Positions 20,760-34,606 of a DNA stretch of 64,000 nt are shown piece after piece; position 1 is the first letter of the stretch, and each line of letters opens with the position of its first letter. The position numbers and the translations under genes were made by a program. The DNA is taken from NCBI GenBank assembly GCA_021234155.1, contig JAJEKV010000102.1, positions 1,730,456 through 1,794,455 of the forward strand. The letters are read 5' to 3'. The stretch is from Isoetes taiwanensis. Its lineage: Eukaryota; Streptophyta; Lycopodiopsida; Isoetales; Isoetaceae. The notes under the pieces were generated by a model. The model worked only from the letters and a program-made list of their open reading frames with translations. It was not told the DNA's origin and made no database searches.

Positions 20760-22690
20760 AACTTCTACACTCACCGCTTCCACCTTTGTCAATTCCCTAC
20801 CGCCTCGCTCCTTTAATCACTTCCCACACGCCGCTCATACCGGCCACAACCTTTTGTTCCCACTACAACCGCTTCAGCATCTCTTTTACTAATCTCACAC
20901 ACAACCTATGCCAGCACCTATGCAAAGAAATCCAACACCTAATGGGCTTTCCTTTTTCTTTTCCACAAATGCAAACACCCATTCATGCCGACTCCTACAC
21001 ATGCTTTAAAACTCCAATATCCACTCTTTGAAATGATAAAGGTAAACACATAGACCGAAAGTGCTCAGTCACATGGGATGAATTTGAGTCACTTGCAGAT
21101 CTCCAATGGTCACCCGATCCAAAACTAAAATTCCACATCTTTCGACGCATCTCACAGGGAGAGCACCCCTACCTAATGCCGATGGCAAACAGCCACCGGA
21201 AACAAAGATTGATACACATGAGCATCCTTTTCTTTCCATTACCAAGACCCTTTAAGGATGATCAACAATCGGCCAAACCACCTCAACACACCCCTCAAGC
21301 GTAAACTGTGAGAATCAGTCGGAGACTTTGCGTAATCGACCGCAGATCTTAGTCAACAAGTTGAAGGAATTTCCAACCCAAAAGCCAAATTTAGTGTGGT
21401 TTCTTCCAAGGCTTACCCTCTCATGATCCCATTTAGCACCCAGCATTTGTTCCCCAAGACATTACAAGAAGCCATTGAATTGGGCCAATCACTGCTCATG
21501 TTTTCACGCCATGATCAAGCCAATGACACTTCCATTTCCCCTACTACACCCACGCTGCTACATCTCGACCCGCCCACCCGCAGCTTCCCCAAGAAATAAC
21601 ATTTGGTACTATCGCCAGCATCGTGACATCCGCACGAGTGTAACTCGCGATAGCATGATCCATCGCAGCCGCAAATACGCGTAACCACACCATCATACGC
21701 CAAACCACCCACCAAACCGCATCACATCGCCTTGTCTACCAAGTGCGTAAGGTACCCACGCTAAACCTCTCAACCACGCATACGTGCACGTACCTACCTA
21801 ATAACAACAACCCCAAGAACAACAAAGAACTACAACGCGGACCTCCTCGCTCAATTTGATCCAAGCAAGTCCCAATGTTTCAACTGCGACCACTGTAGTC
21901 ACCGGGCCTCAAGTAGATTGTCCTCAACTTCCCCAAGTTCAAATACAAATTCCTCGCACCAATCAAACTACTCTATTAAATAAGGCCTTTTACACCTTTT
22001 CAAGTATGGAAGCCAAGGGAAGGTGCAGCCCACGCCTTCAAAGGCTCAAACGCCACCACGCTACCACAACAACAACTAATGCCTAACAAAGAAATAATAA
22101 CTCCAAAAACAATTGGATGATCAACCTGTGAAGAAATTTACTCATGCACCCAACACCACTGGACCTCCAACCGATTGAGGTTCTCCTCATTCCCCACGCC
22201 ATAAGCACCCCCTGCACCAAGTTTTGCAGCCATTCTCGTATCACCAGCCATCAACCAAATCGCTCATTTTGCACCCAATCTGATCAACTACTTCCTCATG
22301 TTCAACCTAAACTTCGAAAAGTCCTGCTTTCGCTAACTCATCTAACGCAAGGGTAAGGTAAGGCACTCAAGTCCGCCAATGCTACCACACGACGGAGCCA
22401 ATGACCACCTAATGCCAATGCATATTCCAACACTGACCACTCAACATTGTCGCTGAAGTCGACCTCAACAATGAACATATCTATCACGAAAGCAACAACA
22501 ACCTACCTGACCACCACAACTACCCCGCAATCCTCTCCCTACTAACAAGAACTTGCTAAATCAAAATCTCTCACCTACTTAATTATCCCACAACTATGTC
22601 CAAAGACTACGAGCACATCTACAAAACCCGTGACACTGCTAATGCGCCGCCACATCAACACCCACTCTGCATGCACACGTACAAAAGGTC
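20760..22690 (+). pseudogene. gag region of gypsy 1
   Basis: Fragments in several frames (for example SVTWDEFESL near 21.07 kb and FHIFRRISQGEHPYLMP near 21.14 kb). A degenerate knuckle-like area lies near 21.9 kb (CPQLPQVQIQIP). It is placed as gag because it lies between the 5' LTR and a protease-like segment. Frames change every few tens of codons, so no product can be stated. Confidence 0.4.
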
Positions 22691-22699
22691 GTTTCACCA

Positions 22700-25600
22700 T
22701 GTTCAGATCGATGGTGGCGCCAAGCAAATAATCTTATTGGCGATAACTTACTTCCATTAATTGGGCATAAGGAGCTCCATATCGCCTCTTATGACATCAA
22801 GCTTGCGACCGGCCATATCACGCCACCACAAGGAGTTACACAACCAATACCAACAATATTGAGATCACACTCTACCATGGAATTCTATGGTTTGGAGAGC
22901 AAGGAGAAGATCCCTGAGATGCGAAATGTTAGTAGGATCTAATTCTTTTGGAGAGACACAAGCTAAAAAGCATTCACCATCGGGCTACGATCAACTTTGT
23001 TATCACGTATGGCAAGCTCATCGCTACTTTATGGATCTGGACCACGCCGACATTTCAGAGATCAACTCCATTGACTCTCAACAAGTTTGCAACACCTATC
23101 GCTGCCGGCGGCCGGGCCACTCACGGCTACCTGTATCACAATCAACCATGGGAAGACATGATATTGATAAAGGCATAAAGAATCGTTGACCCCTATTTGA
23201 CACCTTGTAACAACGCCATTGGTTCCATTATGAGGAGACCTGCACTCTCCTCCTCCTGCTCCAAGAAGACACCACACCAACTCCTAAGGGCACGCCCACT
23301 ATTTCAAAAATTGGTCAACATGAACTCGCCGCATTCTCAGGAGCCAGCCCACAATCGCTCGTGATGATCAAGTCATTCCACACATTCAAACCTCAAGAGA
23401 CAATTGATATTGGAACAAATCAACCAATCCGACGCACGCCAATTCACAAAGATTCAGAGCAAGCCATTGCGCTTATTCAACGTTTGCCAGGCTATTCCTT
23501 TGCTTGGAGCTACAAAGACCCTCCCAGGTATCAAGAAAGAATTGGGACAACTCTCTATTCCCACTGCCGATGCTAGACCCATCTAGCAACGATAAAGTAT
23601 CTACAACCTAAACTGCGAAAAGCAAGCAGTCGAAATTGACAAGCTTGACTGACTTGCCCCAGGTCAAAACATTCAAATGGTAAGTCCTATTGTTATTGCC
23701 CCCAAACATACGAAAAATTGCCAGGTGGATTATAGAAAACCTAACTGCCACCTGAAGGGATCATTTCTCCCTTCACCTGATCAAGTGTTGCAAGATGCAA
23801 AGCAGCCAATGCAGATGTACCCCTTCATGGACGCTTCTCCTGCTATAATCAAATATCCATTCGAGAAGAAGATCAACCAAAGACTACCTTCACTACCCAT
23901 GGGCACCTTGCTACAAAGTCGCTCCTTTCTTGGATCGCTTCCAAACTCACCATCCACATTTCAACGATTATGTTTGCCGCCAAGAGTACATGCAAGTTCA
24001 TCCCTTTCTCAAAGTCTTTCTGTGATGACTTCTCCACTTACACCCACGCTATGGACCATTTGCAAAACTTGAACTAGTTTTTCAACGCCGGATGAAATCC
24101 GGAATTAGCCTCAATCCTAAAAAGTGCAACTTTCCTGTCACCCTGTGTACTCTGGGACATGTCGTGAGCTTCCTATACTTAAGATACAACGACCCAAAAT
24201 GCAAAATCAGCCGTGGTCAATGAGCATATCCACTGCTTAACATCAAGGACACACGCTCCTTTCGCAAAAGTCACTTCTATGCCACCTTTATTCCTGAATT
24301 GGCAACTCTAATCACGATCCAATCACAAACCCATCGAAATCCATACACATGGACTTGACATCCTGATGCAAATCAAGCTTTTAAAGAACTCAAAGTCAAG
24401 CTCACAGTAAGCCCCGTGCTAGTAACACCACCTCAATGGGACAAACCATTCCATATCCATGTTATGTTTCCTACTATGACACGTTTTAGCTCAAGAGTAT
24501 GCACCCAAATCGACAAGCCCATCAGACACGCCACAGAAAAATCCCAACTCACTGAAAGAACTATTCTACTACCTAAAGGGGAAGCCCTTGGCCTTATCTT
24601 TGTGTACAACGCCGACACTATCTTCTTGGTATCAAATTCCGCTTATGTGATCATCAAGCTCTTCTATATTTAATCAATAAGCCAAACCCCACGCCGAATT
24701 CGCTCGATGGATATTGATATTGCAAGAGTTTGCCCTTGAAATTATTCACAAGTCGACGCCACACCCGCCCCCACTATCTTTCACGCGATACACGCGATGA
24801 TCCCCTGAAGGAGTTCACGATGCCCTTCCCGATGCTCAACCGCTCGTCACCGCCAATTTCATTGGTACCACGACTATCAACGCCTCACTTCCAAGCACTC
24901 AAGTGACCCCACGCTTCTCCAGAAAAGACAATCAAGATAAACAACAATTCCTTCACAAGTACCTAGATTATACGATGGTTGCTGGCCATTCCTATAAATG
25001 GCAAAGACAATGTGCTCCGACGATGCGTTCTTCCTCACTTAAGTCCTCGACGAAGTCAAACAAGCCTAATGTAAGGACTTGGCAAAGGGTCATTTTCAGC
25101 GGAGACAACACAAGAAGGAAACTCCTCTGCCGGGTATTACCGGCCCACGCCAAAGATGCCTCTACAAATACACACGCATCGCAGGATGTTTGTCGTGAGG
25201 CTTCAGACCCACTACCTGCGACGCCTCACACACCACACACGCCTCTCCCCTTGCCAAATAAGGATTTTGTTGGTCCCATGGACCCACCCGCAATCAACAC
25301 TAGGGCACGCCACATTCTAGTCTTCACCGACCATGCAACCAAACAATAAGCGCAGTTTCACCGACAACATCTACCGCTAGTACAAATGGCGTTCTACAAG
25401 AACATCATCACGCTGACTTGGATGTCCCTTAGAATTAGTTAGTGATCGTGGGAGTTCATTTCATCAATCACACTATTGCTCTAACCTACCAACTATCTCA
25501 AGCATTATCTATCACGTAAAAGCACGCCTACTATCCCCTGCGGTAATGGCTTGGTCAAAGTACAAAACAAGAGCTTATCCACATTCAAGAAGACGGTGAT

Positions 25601-26030
25601 CCACAAGAAAGATTGGCAAGATAAGTTACCTACGCTTTATGGGCTTACAATACAACATACAAAGTAGCAATCGTCAAACACCTTTTCGACTTGTATGGCC
25701 AAGAGGTTCTTATGCCTTTTGAGTTCATTTTACCTCACTCAAATTCTTGCTAGAAGTAAATGTAACATAATCCATCACAGCTTTGGTAAGAACGAAGTAT
25801 CAACCGGAACAACCGATGAACCAAGAGATGCTTTTCTTAGACTTCAACAAGGCAAACAACTACAAAAACAATGGCATGACAAACACATCAAAAAACAAAA
25901 CTTTTCAAATTGGCGACTTAGTTCTTCTTTGCATTTAATTCGATATCAACAAATATCCGCAAACTCAAGCCTCTATGGTCGACCATACAAAATTCCTAGA
26001 TACCACATCCCGGAGTTTTACAATTACAAG
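22700..26030 (+). pseudogene. pol of gypsy 1 (protease, RT, RNase H, integrase)
   Basis: The protease-like segment at about 22705-22880 reads IDGGA, then a region resembling GDNLLPLIGHKELHI. The RT starts near 23450: ALIQRLPGYSFAW, then SPIVIAPKHTKN and VDYRK near 23.69 kb, then ATFQRLC near 23.96 kb. RNase H near 24.40 kb reads PPQWDKPFHIHV and EREALGLIF in pieces. The integrase begins near 24.90 kb with GHFSGDNTRRKLL-like and KDFVGPM..PPAINTRARHILVFTDHATK, and continues in fragments to about 26.0 kb (LRLQQGKQLQKQWHDKHIKK). The order RT-RH-IN defines Ty3/gypsy. No chromodomain is visible at the C-terminus. Confidence 0.7.
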
Positions 26031-29000
26031 AATTGATGGCACCCATTTCCTACATTAGTCAATGGATTTCACCAAGAAATTTCAAACCCCCTCGCTAAAA
26101 AAGATCCTTAGCTCAAGAACAAAATTTACAACAAGATACCACTTGTACAAATTTATGAGAAACACTTTTCTATTATGTACAAAATTGCCCGGTTGGGCTA
26201 CATTCACACAGGATTTTTTCAATCCTAAAAGTCCTAAACTAAACAAAAATTGGGAAAACCCTATCATGTCAAGCTATCAAATTTCTTTACTCTGGGCACT
26301 CCACTCTGAGGATGTGCTAAGCCCCACAACAAGCGACCACTCAAAATTTAACGACACCCGCTTATCGAAGTTCATTCCCAAGTTGATTCGGCCAAGGTTT
26401 CCAACCAAGGATCCATAGGGATCCCACATTCTCAGACGCCACGGGACGACGCTCGCCCATCTGGTGATAATTCAGCCGCTAAGCTCACCGAATCACAGTA
26501 TCGAAGTTCTCCATCTACCTAATTTTTGGTTCTTCTCGACTTAACCTAACCTCCAATTTGTATTTAATATCAACCCTAGCACTGCTCACCTAAAGGTCAC
26601 CTCACGTGATATTCAAGGTGAATATCCCCTGCTAATCGAGCATTTTTGTACCTCGCAAACTTTTCGACTCTTTAATATTCTCAATAACCGCCAGCTAATA
26701 CCGCCCCATTAAAAGTTTTTATTCTCCCGCCAGAACTCTCACGCATCTTGGTCTGTCGTCTCTTGAGATTCTCAATCGTCACTTCATCTTCACACCGGTC
26801 TCCTACCACTCTCCAAAAAAACCCTTCCCAACCGCTACTCCACTCCTCACTTTTCACTCATACTCCACTCCGGCCCCTTCCGACTTCTCAGACTTGGCCA
26901 TCTCTACCTTCAAGATGGCTTCTACCTCCAAGAACTCAACACCTCGGACAAGTATCTAATGGATCCACAAGAATTCAAATATCAAGTTCGCTTTCATCCG
27001 CATCTAGCCCTACATCCGCATCACCTATATCCTCCCTCAAGGAGTTCCTGACAGACAAGTAACAGAACTCCCGGCTTCCCAACAAGAACAAATTACGCTA
27101 ATTTGTGGTTAACCTCGGTGAAGGCAGTAAGATGGATGAAGCCTCCCAAGTCGATGGAAACCCTATACTCCTAAACCTCAAACCATAGCCTTCTACCCAA
27201 TCCAATGCCTTGTCTTACCTTGACGCTGGTAACATGATATTTCCAAATTCTCAGTTTATTCCTATAATGTCATATCAAAACCAAGTCGTTCACCTTCCAA
27301 AGCAACATGATGCCTTTACCAAGTTTCTTTGAGGAAATTTTTGGGTTACTCCATGAAGAATACCTCTATTAACCATGTTTTCTACCATCCGTGCATTTAT
27401 ATCCTCACCAACACCAATCGGAACAATCAATTGACTCAACTCGTGACGTAGATTTCCAACAGAACTTGACACTCGTAAAAATCCTAACTCTTCCTCTAAT
27501 GCCCCATGGGAGCCTAATTTCCGTGCTTTCATTAATCATCGCACCACGCTACCATCATGCCCCTCCAATTGCCAACATCCTCGACCTTATTGATGCTTTG
27601 AAAGGTCTTCAACCAAACTCTCCTCCCCTTCCTCAAAGACCATCAATCTCTAAGAAACAACTCCGCATTTAAATATTTCACAACCACCGCCTCCACCTCC
27701 CCAGAATTCCAATTTCTAAAACCTATTCCTTCCTTCGATAACCGGGGAACCACCGTAACAACCAGCTAACCTGTGCAACAATTCCACTTTCGCATCAACA
27801 AAGAATAAAGAAAAACAACAAAGAAGAGCTATCAACAAAACTCACTGATCTCACGAGTACTCACGCGACACTCCACAAAGAATGACCAAGGATCTATAAA
27901 CAAGGGTGACAGCACCAAAGCCATCCCATCCACCTCCTCACACCGGGATACCACAAAGGAAGTCAGCTCACCGCCTTTGATGCCCGCCAAGGATCATCAC
28001 TGCACTTCATAGTACCACCGTGTGGCACCCACACGCAGTCCGGACCAACCTGCCGGCCGCAACCCCCGGAAGACCGACGGTCGATCAGGCCGTGAGAAGA
28101 AGCCTCAGACAATCAATTCATGATCCATCGAGCAACCCTTCATCAATCCCAAAGATATTGTCAAGGAACCTCATGAGTCCTCAAACAAAACGACACCAAG
28201 TACACCCATCTTCAGACACGCCACAACACCTGTCAGCCTAATAATGCTATCAATCGGTGAACAAAGACACTGCATTTACCCAACTTGATACTTGAGTCCA
28301 AGGTCACGAATTTCAAACCACCCTGCGTAATAAGGATGCTCAAGACGCATCTCTCCAAGGCAAGTTGGTAGACCAGCTCACCAAGAAAACACGCCGCAGC
28401 ATGCTCTTTGAAATACCGCACTCAAACACTCTTGCAAGCTACCCGACTTCAAGCTCCTCCGGATTCCCAAACTTCCCGGCCAAGTCGACACCTCACACGC
28501 GAAGTCACTAACCGCATCATCCCGGCAACAAGACATCATTGCGATTACAAGATACGCTCGAGCAGCCGAGCAGATGCCAGATGATGCGGTTAGTGCATCA
28601 AACTTATCGCCTTGCTTCGCCATTCCCCCGACTGTCCTGCCGCCAGCTACCATGACTATGTGCAAGCAAGGGCAAACACTTTCTTTATTCGTCGAGAAAC
28701 AAGGGTGATACCACAAGTCCTCGATCAGAAGCCGAGCATCGAACGACATTGGCCCTTGATGTTCTGCCCACCCAATCCAGGCACACTTTGTGCTCTCGGC
28801 CAATTTTGATATCCTGCTGTGCTGCGCATCTCACTCATTTCTCGCCTCGTAACCATAGCCCCCGCTTGGTCATGTACCACTTCTACCGCATGTTACTGTA
28901 CCATCTGATAAACGCATCGAGAACTTTAAAGGAGATACACAAAGTTGTGTTCTTTGACCAAAGAACAAGTACTCCAAGATACAAAAATTTCAAACCTGCT

Positions 29001-29950
29001 ACCTCTAATACATGCCTTCTACGTAAAGAAGTGGAGCTATGGCTAGTCAACTTGGCACGCCCTTCTATGATAACTAACAAGAACTTGACCTGCAATGCTT
29101 GTTCTACAACATTATGCTTCCTTGCACAACATGACACTTGAGCTGAAAAACGCCCTCCCGATGAGGGGACCCCCTGACTGATAAAGACATGTACATTCCA
29201 AAGGTATGGGGAGACAGCTACCAAACAGCCTACCCCGAGAAGATATTATTGAATTCCAAGAACAGATGGTGATGACCTAGCACCAACCCCCAAACAAATC
29301 CGAGTACCCATAGCAAGCTGATGCCCACCTCTCGATCACAATAATTCCCCAAAGATGGAGACAAGAATTGGACTATCAAAGAACATGCAGATTGGACACC
29401 CACTAATTGCAAAACAGTATTGTAAGTAGACCCATCGCCATCCGGCAGACGAAATGGCGCAGGATACAGACTTTTGGCAACACCAACAACCTGATATACA
29501 TGCCCACGCGTTGTTCAGAAGACCGCCTGCACGCAATTTCGGTCTCAGAACCTTCCTTGCCAAGGCCAAAACTTCAGCTGATCCATTGTATTTCTATAGC
29601 GTAATTTCAGCACTATGACCATACCCGTAGTATGCGTAAAACTAGTGCCGCATCCATTTTGCAACCCCAATGCAAATGCCGGAAAGTTCTAAGTTGGACT
29701 TGTCTTATAGCATGGAGATCACAAATCTTCCATCCGAGATCCACGCTTACCGAGAACAGATTTCAAGGCTTTCTCAGAGCAGCCTAATGTTCGGGCATCC
29801 AGACTCAAGCAAATCTGAAAAGAGACTAACAAATACTCAAGTGAATACAAGAAGCTGAGCTCTCATCTCTATATTCAAGATCGAAAAGATGAACCAGGAT
29901 TCTACCCCTAATTCATGCCCCTTTCTACAATAAGTGTAGTTTGGTAGGGG
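26031..29950 (+). other. Extra 3' region of gypsy 1 between integrase and 3' LTR
   Basis: About 3.9 kb, C-rich on the plus strand, with short open stretches (26748-27062, 27391-27672, 28749-29141) that change frame. One stretch near 26.9 kb starts MASTSKNSTPRTS. It is unusually long for the tail of a gypsy element and could hold an additional ORF, an antisense gene or nested debris. I recognise no domain. Confidence 0.35.
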
Positions 29951-29984
29951 GGAGTAAGTTAGCCCGCAGTTCGGGTGCATACGG

Positions 29985-30550
29985 TGTCTATACTTGCCGC
30001 ATGAGTGGCGCAGGCCCCACCGCCACTCTGTCCAAGTTGGGGAGGGATCCACAGAGCCACTTCAAGGGTCAAAGCTCTCCAAGAAGTGTATGACCCAAAG
30101 GTAGTGGACCCACTGGCCACTACTTGTCTCAGTAGCGCCCGAGCGACAACCGATTCTCACCGAGTGCCCGCAGTGAGCACGCTGTCAGCGATGAGGACTG
30201 GGATTCAGGTCTTGAAGCCAATTCGGGTGTTCCTATATATTGCAGCATTTTGTTCCTTCGAAGGTTCGTGAGTGTTCTTTGTGTCACCACAGAGCGCATA
30301 TGCCGTCGCTCACAGCGCCTTTGAGCCACCAGGCCACTTGTTTTGATCAATGGATTGTCGTGGTTCTCCACAAGTGTCTGTGCTCTCCCATTGTGTATTG
30401 GTAAATTGCCGCTTTATCCGAAGCTTTTCGTTTTTCCTCTCATAGCAAAATCCCGCTACATAAGAGTGTTCGTGATTTACCCTCGCCGACTTCAAGGATC
30501 TCACGTAGATCTGCCCTCAGCGCATCCCCGCGTCTCTAATTCCCCAAACA
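29985..30550 (+). repeat. 3' LTR of gypsy 1
   Basis: Counterpart of 19838-20379, ending 'ccccaaaca' at 30550. The sequence immediately to the right is integrase of a second gypsy element in the opposite direction. Confidence 0.75.
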
Positions 30551-33500
30551 AGATGCCATGCAAACGTACTTTGGTGAAGTGCCAAAGATCCAATGCAAGA
30601 TTCCCAGGGTGCTTACATGGCAAGAAATGTGCCATTTTAGAAAGTTTGTCACCACTACCATTTAAGGCAACAAACCCTTAAGGTTCGTGGGAAGCCCCAC
30701 GATAAAATCCCATGGTAATAACTTCTCACTTCGCATTGGGTATATCGAGAGTTGCAATTCCAGAGAGTACGAACCGCTTCGGCCTTTGTTTGCCGACAAG
30801 TCCGCACGCTTAATGTACCGCAATATGCTTCTTCATGCCCGCCGAATAGTCGGAGCGGATTTTTGAAATAAGTTTTCATAAATCTCGCATGCCCTCGCTA
30901 TCTGAGATGTTATAATTATGTGTATCGCGGAAGAATGAGTTTCCTAACCTGCACGCCCTGAACACATAACGTGTCCTTATAATAAAGGAGTTCAGCTTCC
31001 TTTCTTATAATGGCGAAGGTTTTCCTTTCCTTATCTGTTTCAAGCGCTTTACATACACTCGGCCATACCTCTTGGAATTCCTGACTATAGGAGTGTGGAA
31101 ATAGCATTACAATGCGTATGTGAGTGACTAATAGATGCCTCGAAAGGCATCATGAAACTACATTATGCTTGTCGGGCTTATAAATGACTTCAAAGTCATA
31201 TTCCTCCGTGAATTCCATCCACCGCTTTTGTCTCAAGTTAAGATGGGGGTTATGCGAAAGATATATTGAGGCTTTGTGATCAAGATCAACTAAAATCGCC
31301 GTCTAAGCAAATAATGCCGCCTAACACGCAGCACTACAACGGCAAGTAACCTCTGTCAAATGCGGGGTATCGTTGTTCTCGGCATCATTCATCTTTCGAG
31401 TCATAAAGCAATTACCCGACCTTTGCATTAAAAACACCCCCAAGAGCTATCTGGACGTTAGCATCCGTGGCAACCCATCATCCTTCGAGGATCTCGGCAT
31501 ATTGTGTTAATCGAGCCATGGTCAAAGCATCCTTCAAAGCCAGGCCCAGACTTTCTTTCCAAAGGTGTTATCCAATCCTGACCTTGTCATGTTTGGTCGT
31601 GCCGCTTAGAGGTGCAAATGAGTCATAAAAGTCCTCGGCAAACTTACTGCGAATACTGCCAAACCTAGAAAAACTCCGAACCCTATTATTATTGGTTGAA
31701 TGGGCCATTCCTTGATCCGCCTTTTGATTTTAGCCGGGCCGGGTGCTATTCCTCCGCAGATACATATGATTCATAATCCACCTTAGTGGTGGCAAAATGA
31801 CACTTAGAGAACTGGCATACAATTGGTGTCTTCATGCCAAGCAAAGATGCCGCTCATGATTTTCCAATGTTTTATCAGATATGAGGATATCATCAAAGAA
31901 TATAACAACAAAATCATCAAGGTATTCTCGAAGACATCATTCATAAGGCGATAAAGGTAGCTGAGCATTGGTCAGCCAAATGGCATCATCAGAATTCATA
32001 ATGACCGAATCTATTCGAAAGCGTACTTATGGATGTCATCCTCTTTTCGTATTTGGTGATATCCTCGAGCGAAGATCAATCTTGAGAAATTATTTAGCCC
32101 CTGCAACGATCCATAAGATCATCGCCCGCGGTAAAGCATACGCATTCTAATAGTATGCTTATTTAGTTGCCGTAATCAATGCACATTCTCATGGTGCCAT
32201 CTTTCTTCTTAACAAAAAGTATTGGGGCTCCAAAGGGTGAAACACTAGGCCCGATGAAGCCTAACTTAAGGAGTTCCCCGCAATCGCTTCTTAAGCTCTG
32301 CTAACTCGTGAAGACTCATCCGTATGGGGCTCCACTGTAGGCTTGGTGCCCGTTCCAAAGTATTTCACATTCCACCCTCCGGCGGGTGGTAGCCATGGAT
32401 TTCACCAGAAAAGACTGATCAGATATTCCCAAGAATCATGGCTATTGGCGGAGGCAAGGCATCAAGGGCTTCATCCTCAAGCTTAGACTTAGCTTCTACG
32501 GAAGCAAGTTGACCATGCCTATCAGAATCGCGGATTTCTCGAGCCCTATGCAATTCACGAAGGAAATGCATTGCATAATAGGGTTAACCTTTTACCTCGC
32601 TATCGTAATCCTGCCCCATTGGCCGCTGCTTGAAGGTAACCTCCTGCTTTCTCACAATCAATATTGGCTTTTGGCGGCCAAGAACTCCATTCCCACAATG
32701 AGATCATACCGCCAATGTCCATTATTTCGCCCCGAGAGCAACAGTGCTCCCGCAACTCAATATTCAAGTTGATGCTAATTTACCACGCGTGATATATGGC
32801 ACCACTTGCCAACGAATCGGACGTGGTTTAGACCTCGTGAGGGGAGTTGCAAGACTTCGCCATTCTAGGAGATGCAAAATTATGCGTACTCACCCGTATA
32901 CATAAGGATGACAAATGGTTTACAATCTACTTGACCAAATCGTAGAAATATCAGATGGTCGATGGTTGGCTTGGCCTGCTTCAATGGCGGCAAATATGTG
33001 ACTCACCTTTTGTATATAGTCAAAGCGATCAACCGCCACGATTCTCCGGGCGCTTCCCAATCCATATCCGCTTAGAGCAAACGACTGCCCCGGGTAATGT
33101 AAGGGCATTCTTGCACGCATGGTGTTCCCGGCGAAACACCAATAGCGTGCCCTGTCCTTGCATAACTGCTCACGCCGCCTCGAGGAATAGTTTGAAGAAT
33201 ATCCCCAAAGCTCCTCAAGGTACTCAAAGGTTTCTCCTGTGATATTGAAAAAAAGACCTTTTTTCCGCCTTCCATACCCCGGTGAGGCAGGAGGCCCCGG
33301 CCGGGTGAACGCCTGTGAAGGTGTATACCCTTTGTTCCGAGGAAACAAGAGGTTCATGGTGGCTGATACCTTGGGGTGTCTTTTCACGCCAATGCCTTTG
33401 CTTCGCCTCGCAATCGCCCAGGATCTATGGCCCGCACTCATTTTTTTGAGAGTAGGGGATAGGCCCCTACGTAGCCCCCTCAACCGCCTGGCCGCCATTA

Positions 33501-33684
33501 ATCCCCTCGACATATAAGTTGAAGCGCATAAACTCATCCAGATAAGCTTGACAAATATGCTCTTCCGCTCCAAACGATAGAAAGTTTGATTCATTGCACC
33601 GATGAGCCTTTGGCACATAGTGTGATTTAAGGCTTTAGCAAAAACTTTGTAACGGCACCTCCCTGTAAGCACATGAGCGCGCAT
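30551..33684 (-). pseudogene. Ty3/gypsy retrotransposon 2, truncated within integrase
   Basis: On the minus strand from right to left: a gag end and protease region (32920-33684, with a CWFCAGNT-type knuckle remnant and HIFAAIEAGQA); an RT (about 32.34-31.70 kb) with [34 protein letters not shown] and FFDDILIS; an RNase H area (about 31.5-31.2 kb, LGGVFNAK); the integrase N-terminus (30916-31107, EAELLYYKDTLCV); and further integrase to 30551 (CRQTKAEAVR, DFIVGLPRT, KLSKMAHFLPCK). It stops dead at the 3' LTR of gypsy 1. Frames are broken throughout. The motif set is typical of plant chromovirus-like gypsy pol, but its C-terminus is missing, so no chromodomain can be assessed. Confidence 0.72.
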
Positions 33685-34606
33685 ACCCTTCCACCAAAAT
33701 CCTGGCGATCCTCAGAAGATTAGTGGGGCCACTTTACTAATGTCTTTTTCACCATCCCATATGACTTTTCAAATTCCTCGTGATTTCATCTAGCCATGAC
33801 TCCTAAGATTCACCCTATTCCCGGTTTTTCCCGAGAACTACGCAAGTTTTCGATTCTTCCAGATGCTCGATGGCGAATCCACCATTTTTTGGCAATCCTT
33901 TTACTAGCCTTTGGCATGATCAGCCTCATCCTCGAGGGAATCAAGAGTCATAAGACCCCGAGGCAAAGATCCGAAGGAGGAAGTAGGGCGTATCCTCTGA
34001 TCGACTTGCACAGCAGTGCAGTGCCGGTGGTGGCGGCGGTTCAATGGAGCAGAATCTCCGTCCATACTCCCGCTGGGATTCTCACAGGTAATATATGCTT
34101 GGAGCTCCTGTGAAGTCTAGGCTTCATAATCATAAGCTCCCGCCCGAGGTAAGATACCGAAAAAAAGTTTCATGGCGCTGGCCTAAATAGGAAGAGGAGA
34201 AAGATGATAAGCAAATCATCCCATACGTGATAACAAGAAGTAAACACCAAACAACAATAAGGACAAGAAAGAGAATTAAAGAAAACAGTTTTATTATGAA
34301 GACAAAGTCACAGCTTACATTAAAGGATCAACAAGCTTAACAAGACTTGAGGTCAGATATCACAAAACGAGGATTACGACAGACAATAATACAAATAAAA
34401 GCACAAGTAGCTATGAAAAGATCTGGGAGATGAGGCCTAGGTCTGCGGAAGGGCATGTAATGGAGTAGCGAATACTCCCTGCATCGCCTAACTACTTTAT
34501 AGCGAGCCCACGCCTAGATGATCACATATTGGTAATCCAAGGTAGGACTAATGATCAATAAGTTGAAGAGGTCTCGGGCGCGAGAAGATCCGCCAGAGAT
34601 GATCAT
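33685..34606 (-). other. Upstream part of gypsy 2, or unassigned sequence
   Basis: Between the gag fragment of gypsy 2 and the start of duplicated copy B. The first 150 bp may extend gag upstream (a WQEFEKSY-like reading near 33.77 kb). An A-rich area near 34.2-34.4 kb follows. No LTR partner is in the window, so LTR status cannot be tested. Confidence 0.3.

Larger units (their letters stand above)
19838..30550 (+). mobile_element. Ty3/gypsy retrotransposon 1, decayed or badly read
   Basis: Two matching LTRs (about 19838-20379 and 29985-30550) enclose gag, protease, RT, RNase H and integrase in Ty3/gypsy order, plus about 3.9 kb of extra sequence before the 3' LTR. All frames are broken. A purine-rich tract (ggtaggggggag) near 29944-29954 precedes the 3' LTR. 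The 5' LTR seems to lack about 30 bases at its start relative to the 3' one, and no matching target duplication is evident. The left boundary may thus be a recombination or deletion junction rather than a clean insertion. Confidence 0.75.

Noticed and set aside
32920-33684. 254-residue minus-strand ORF taken as a single intact protein
   Set aside because: It crosses gag and protease-like segments of gypsy 2 in the wrong frame for part of its length. It is open mainly because of frameshifts and low stop frequency.
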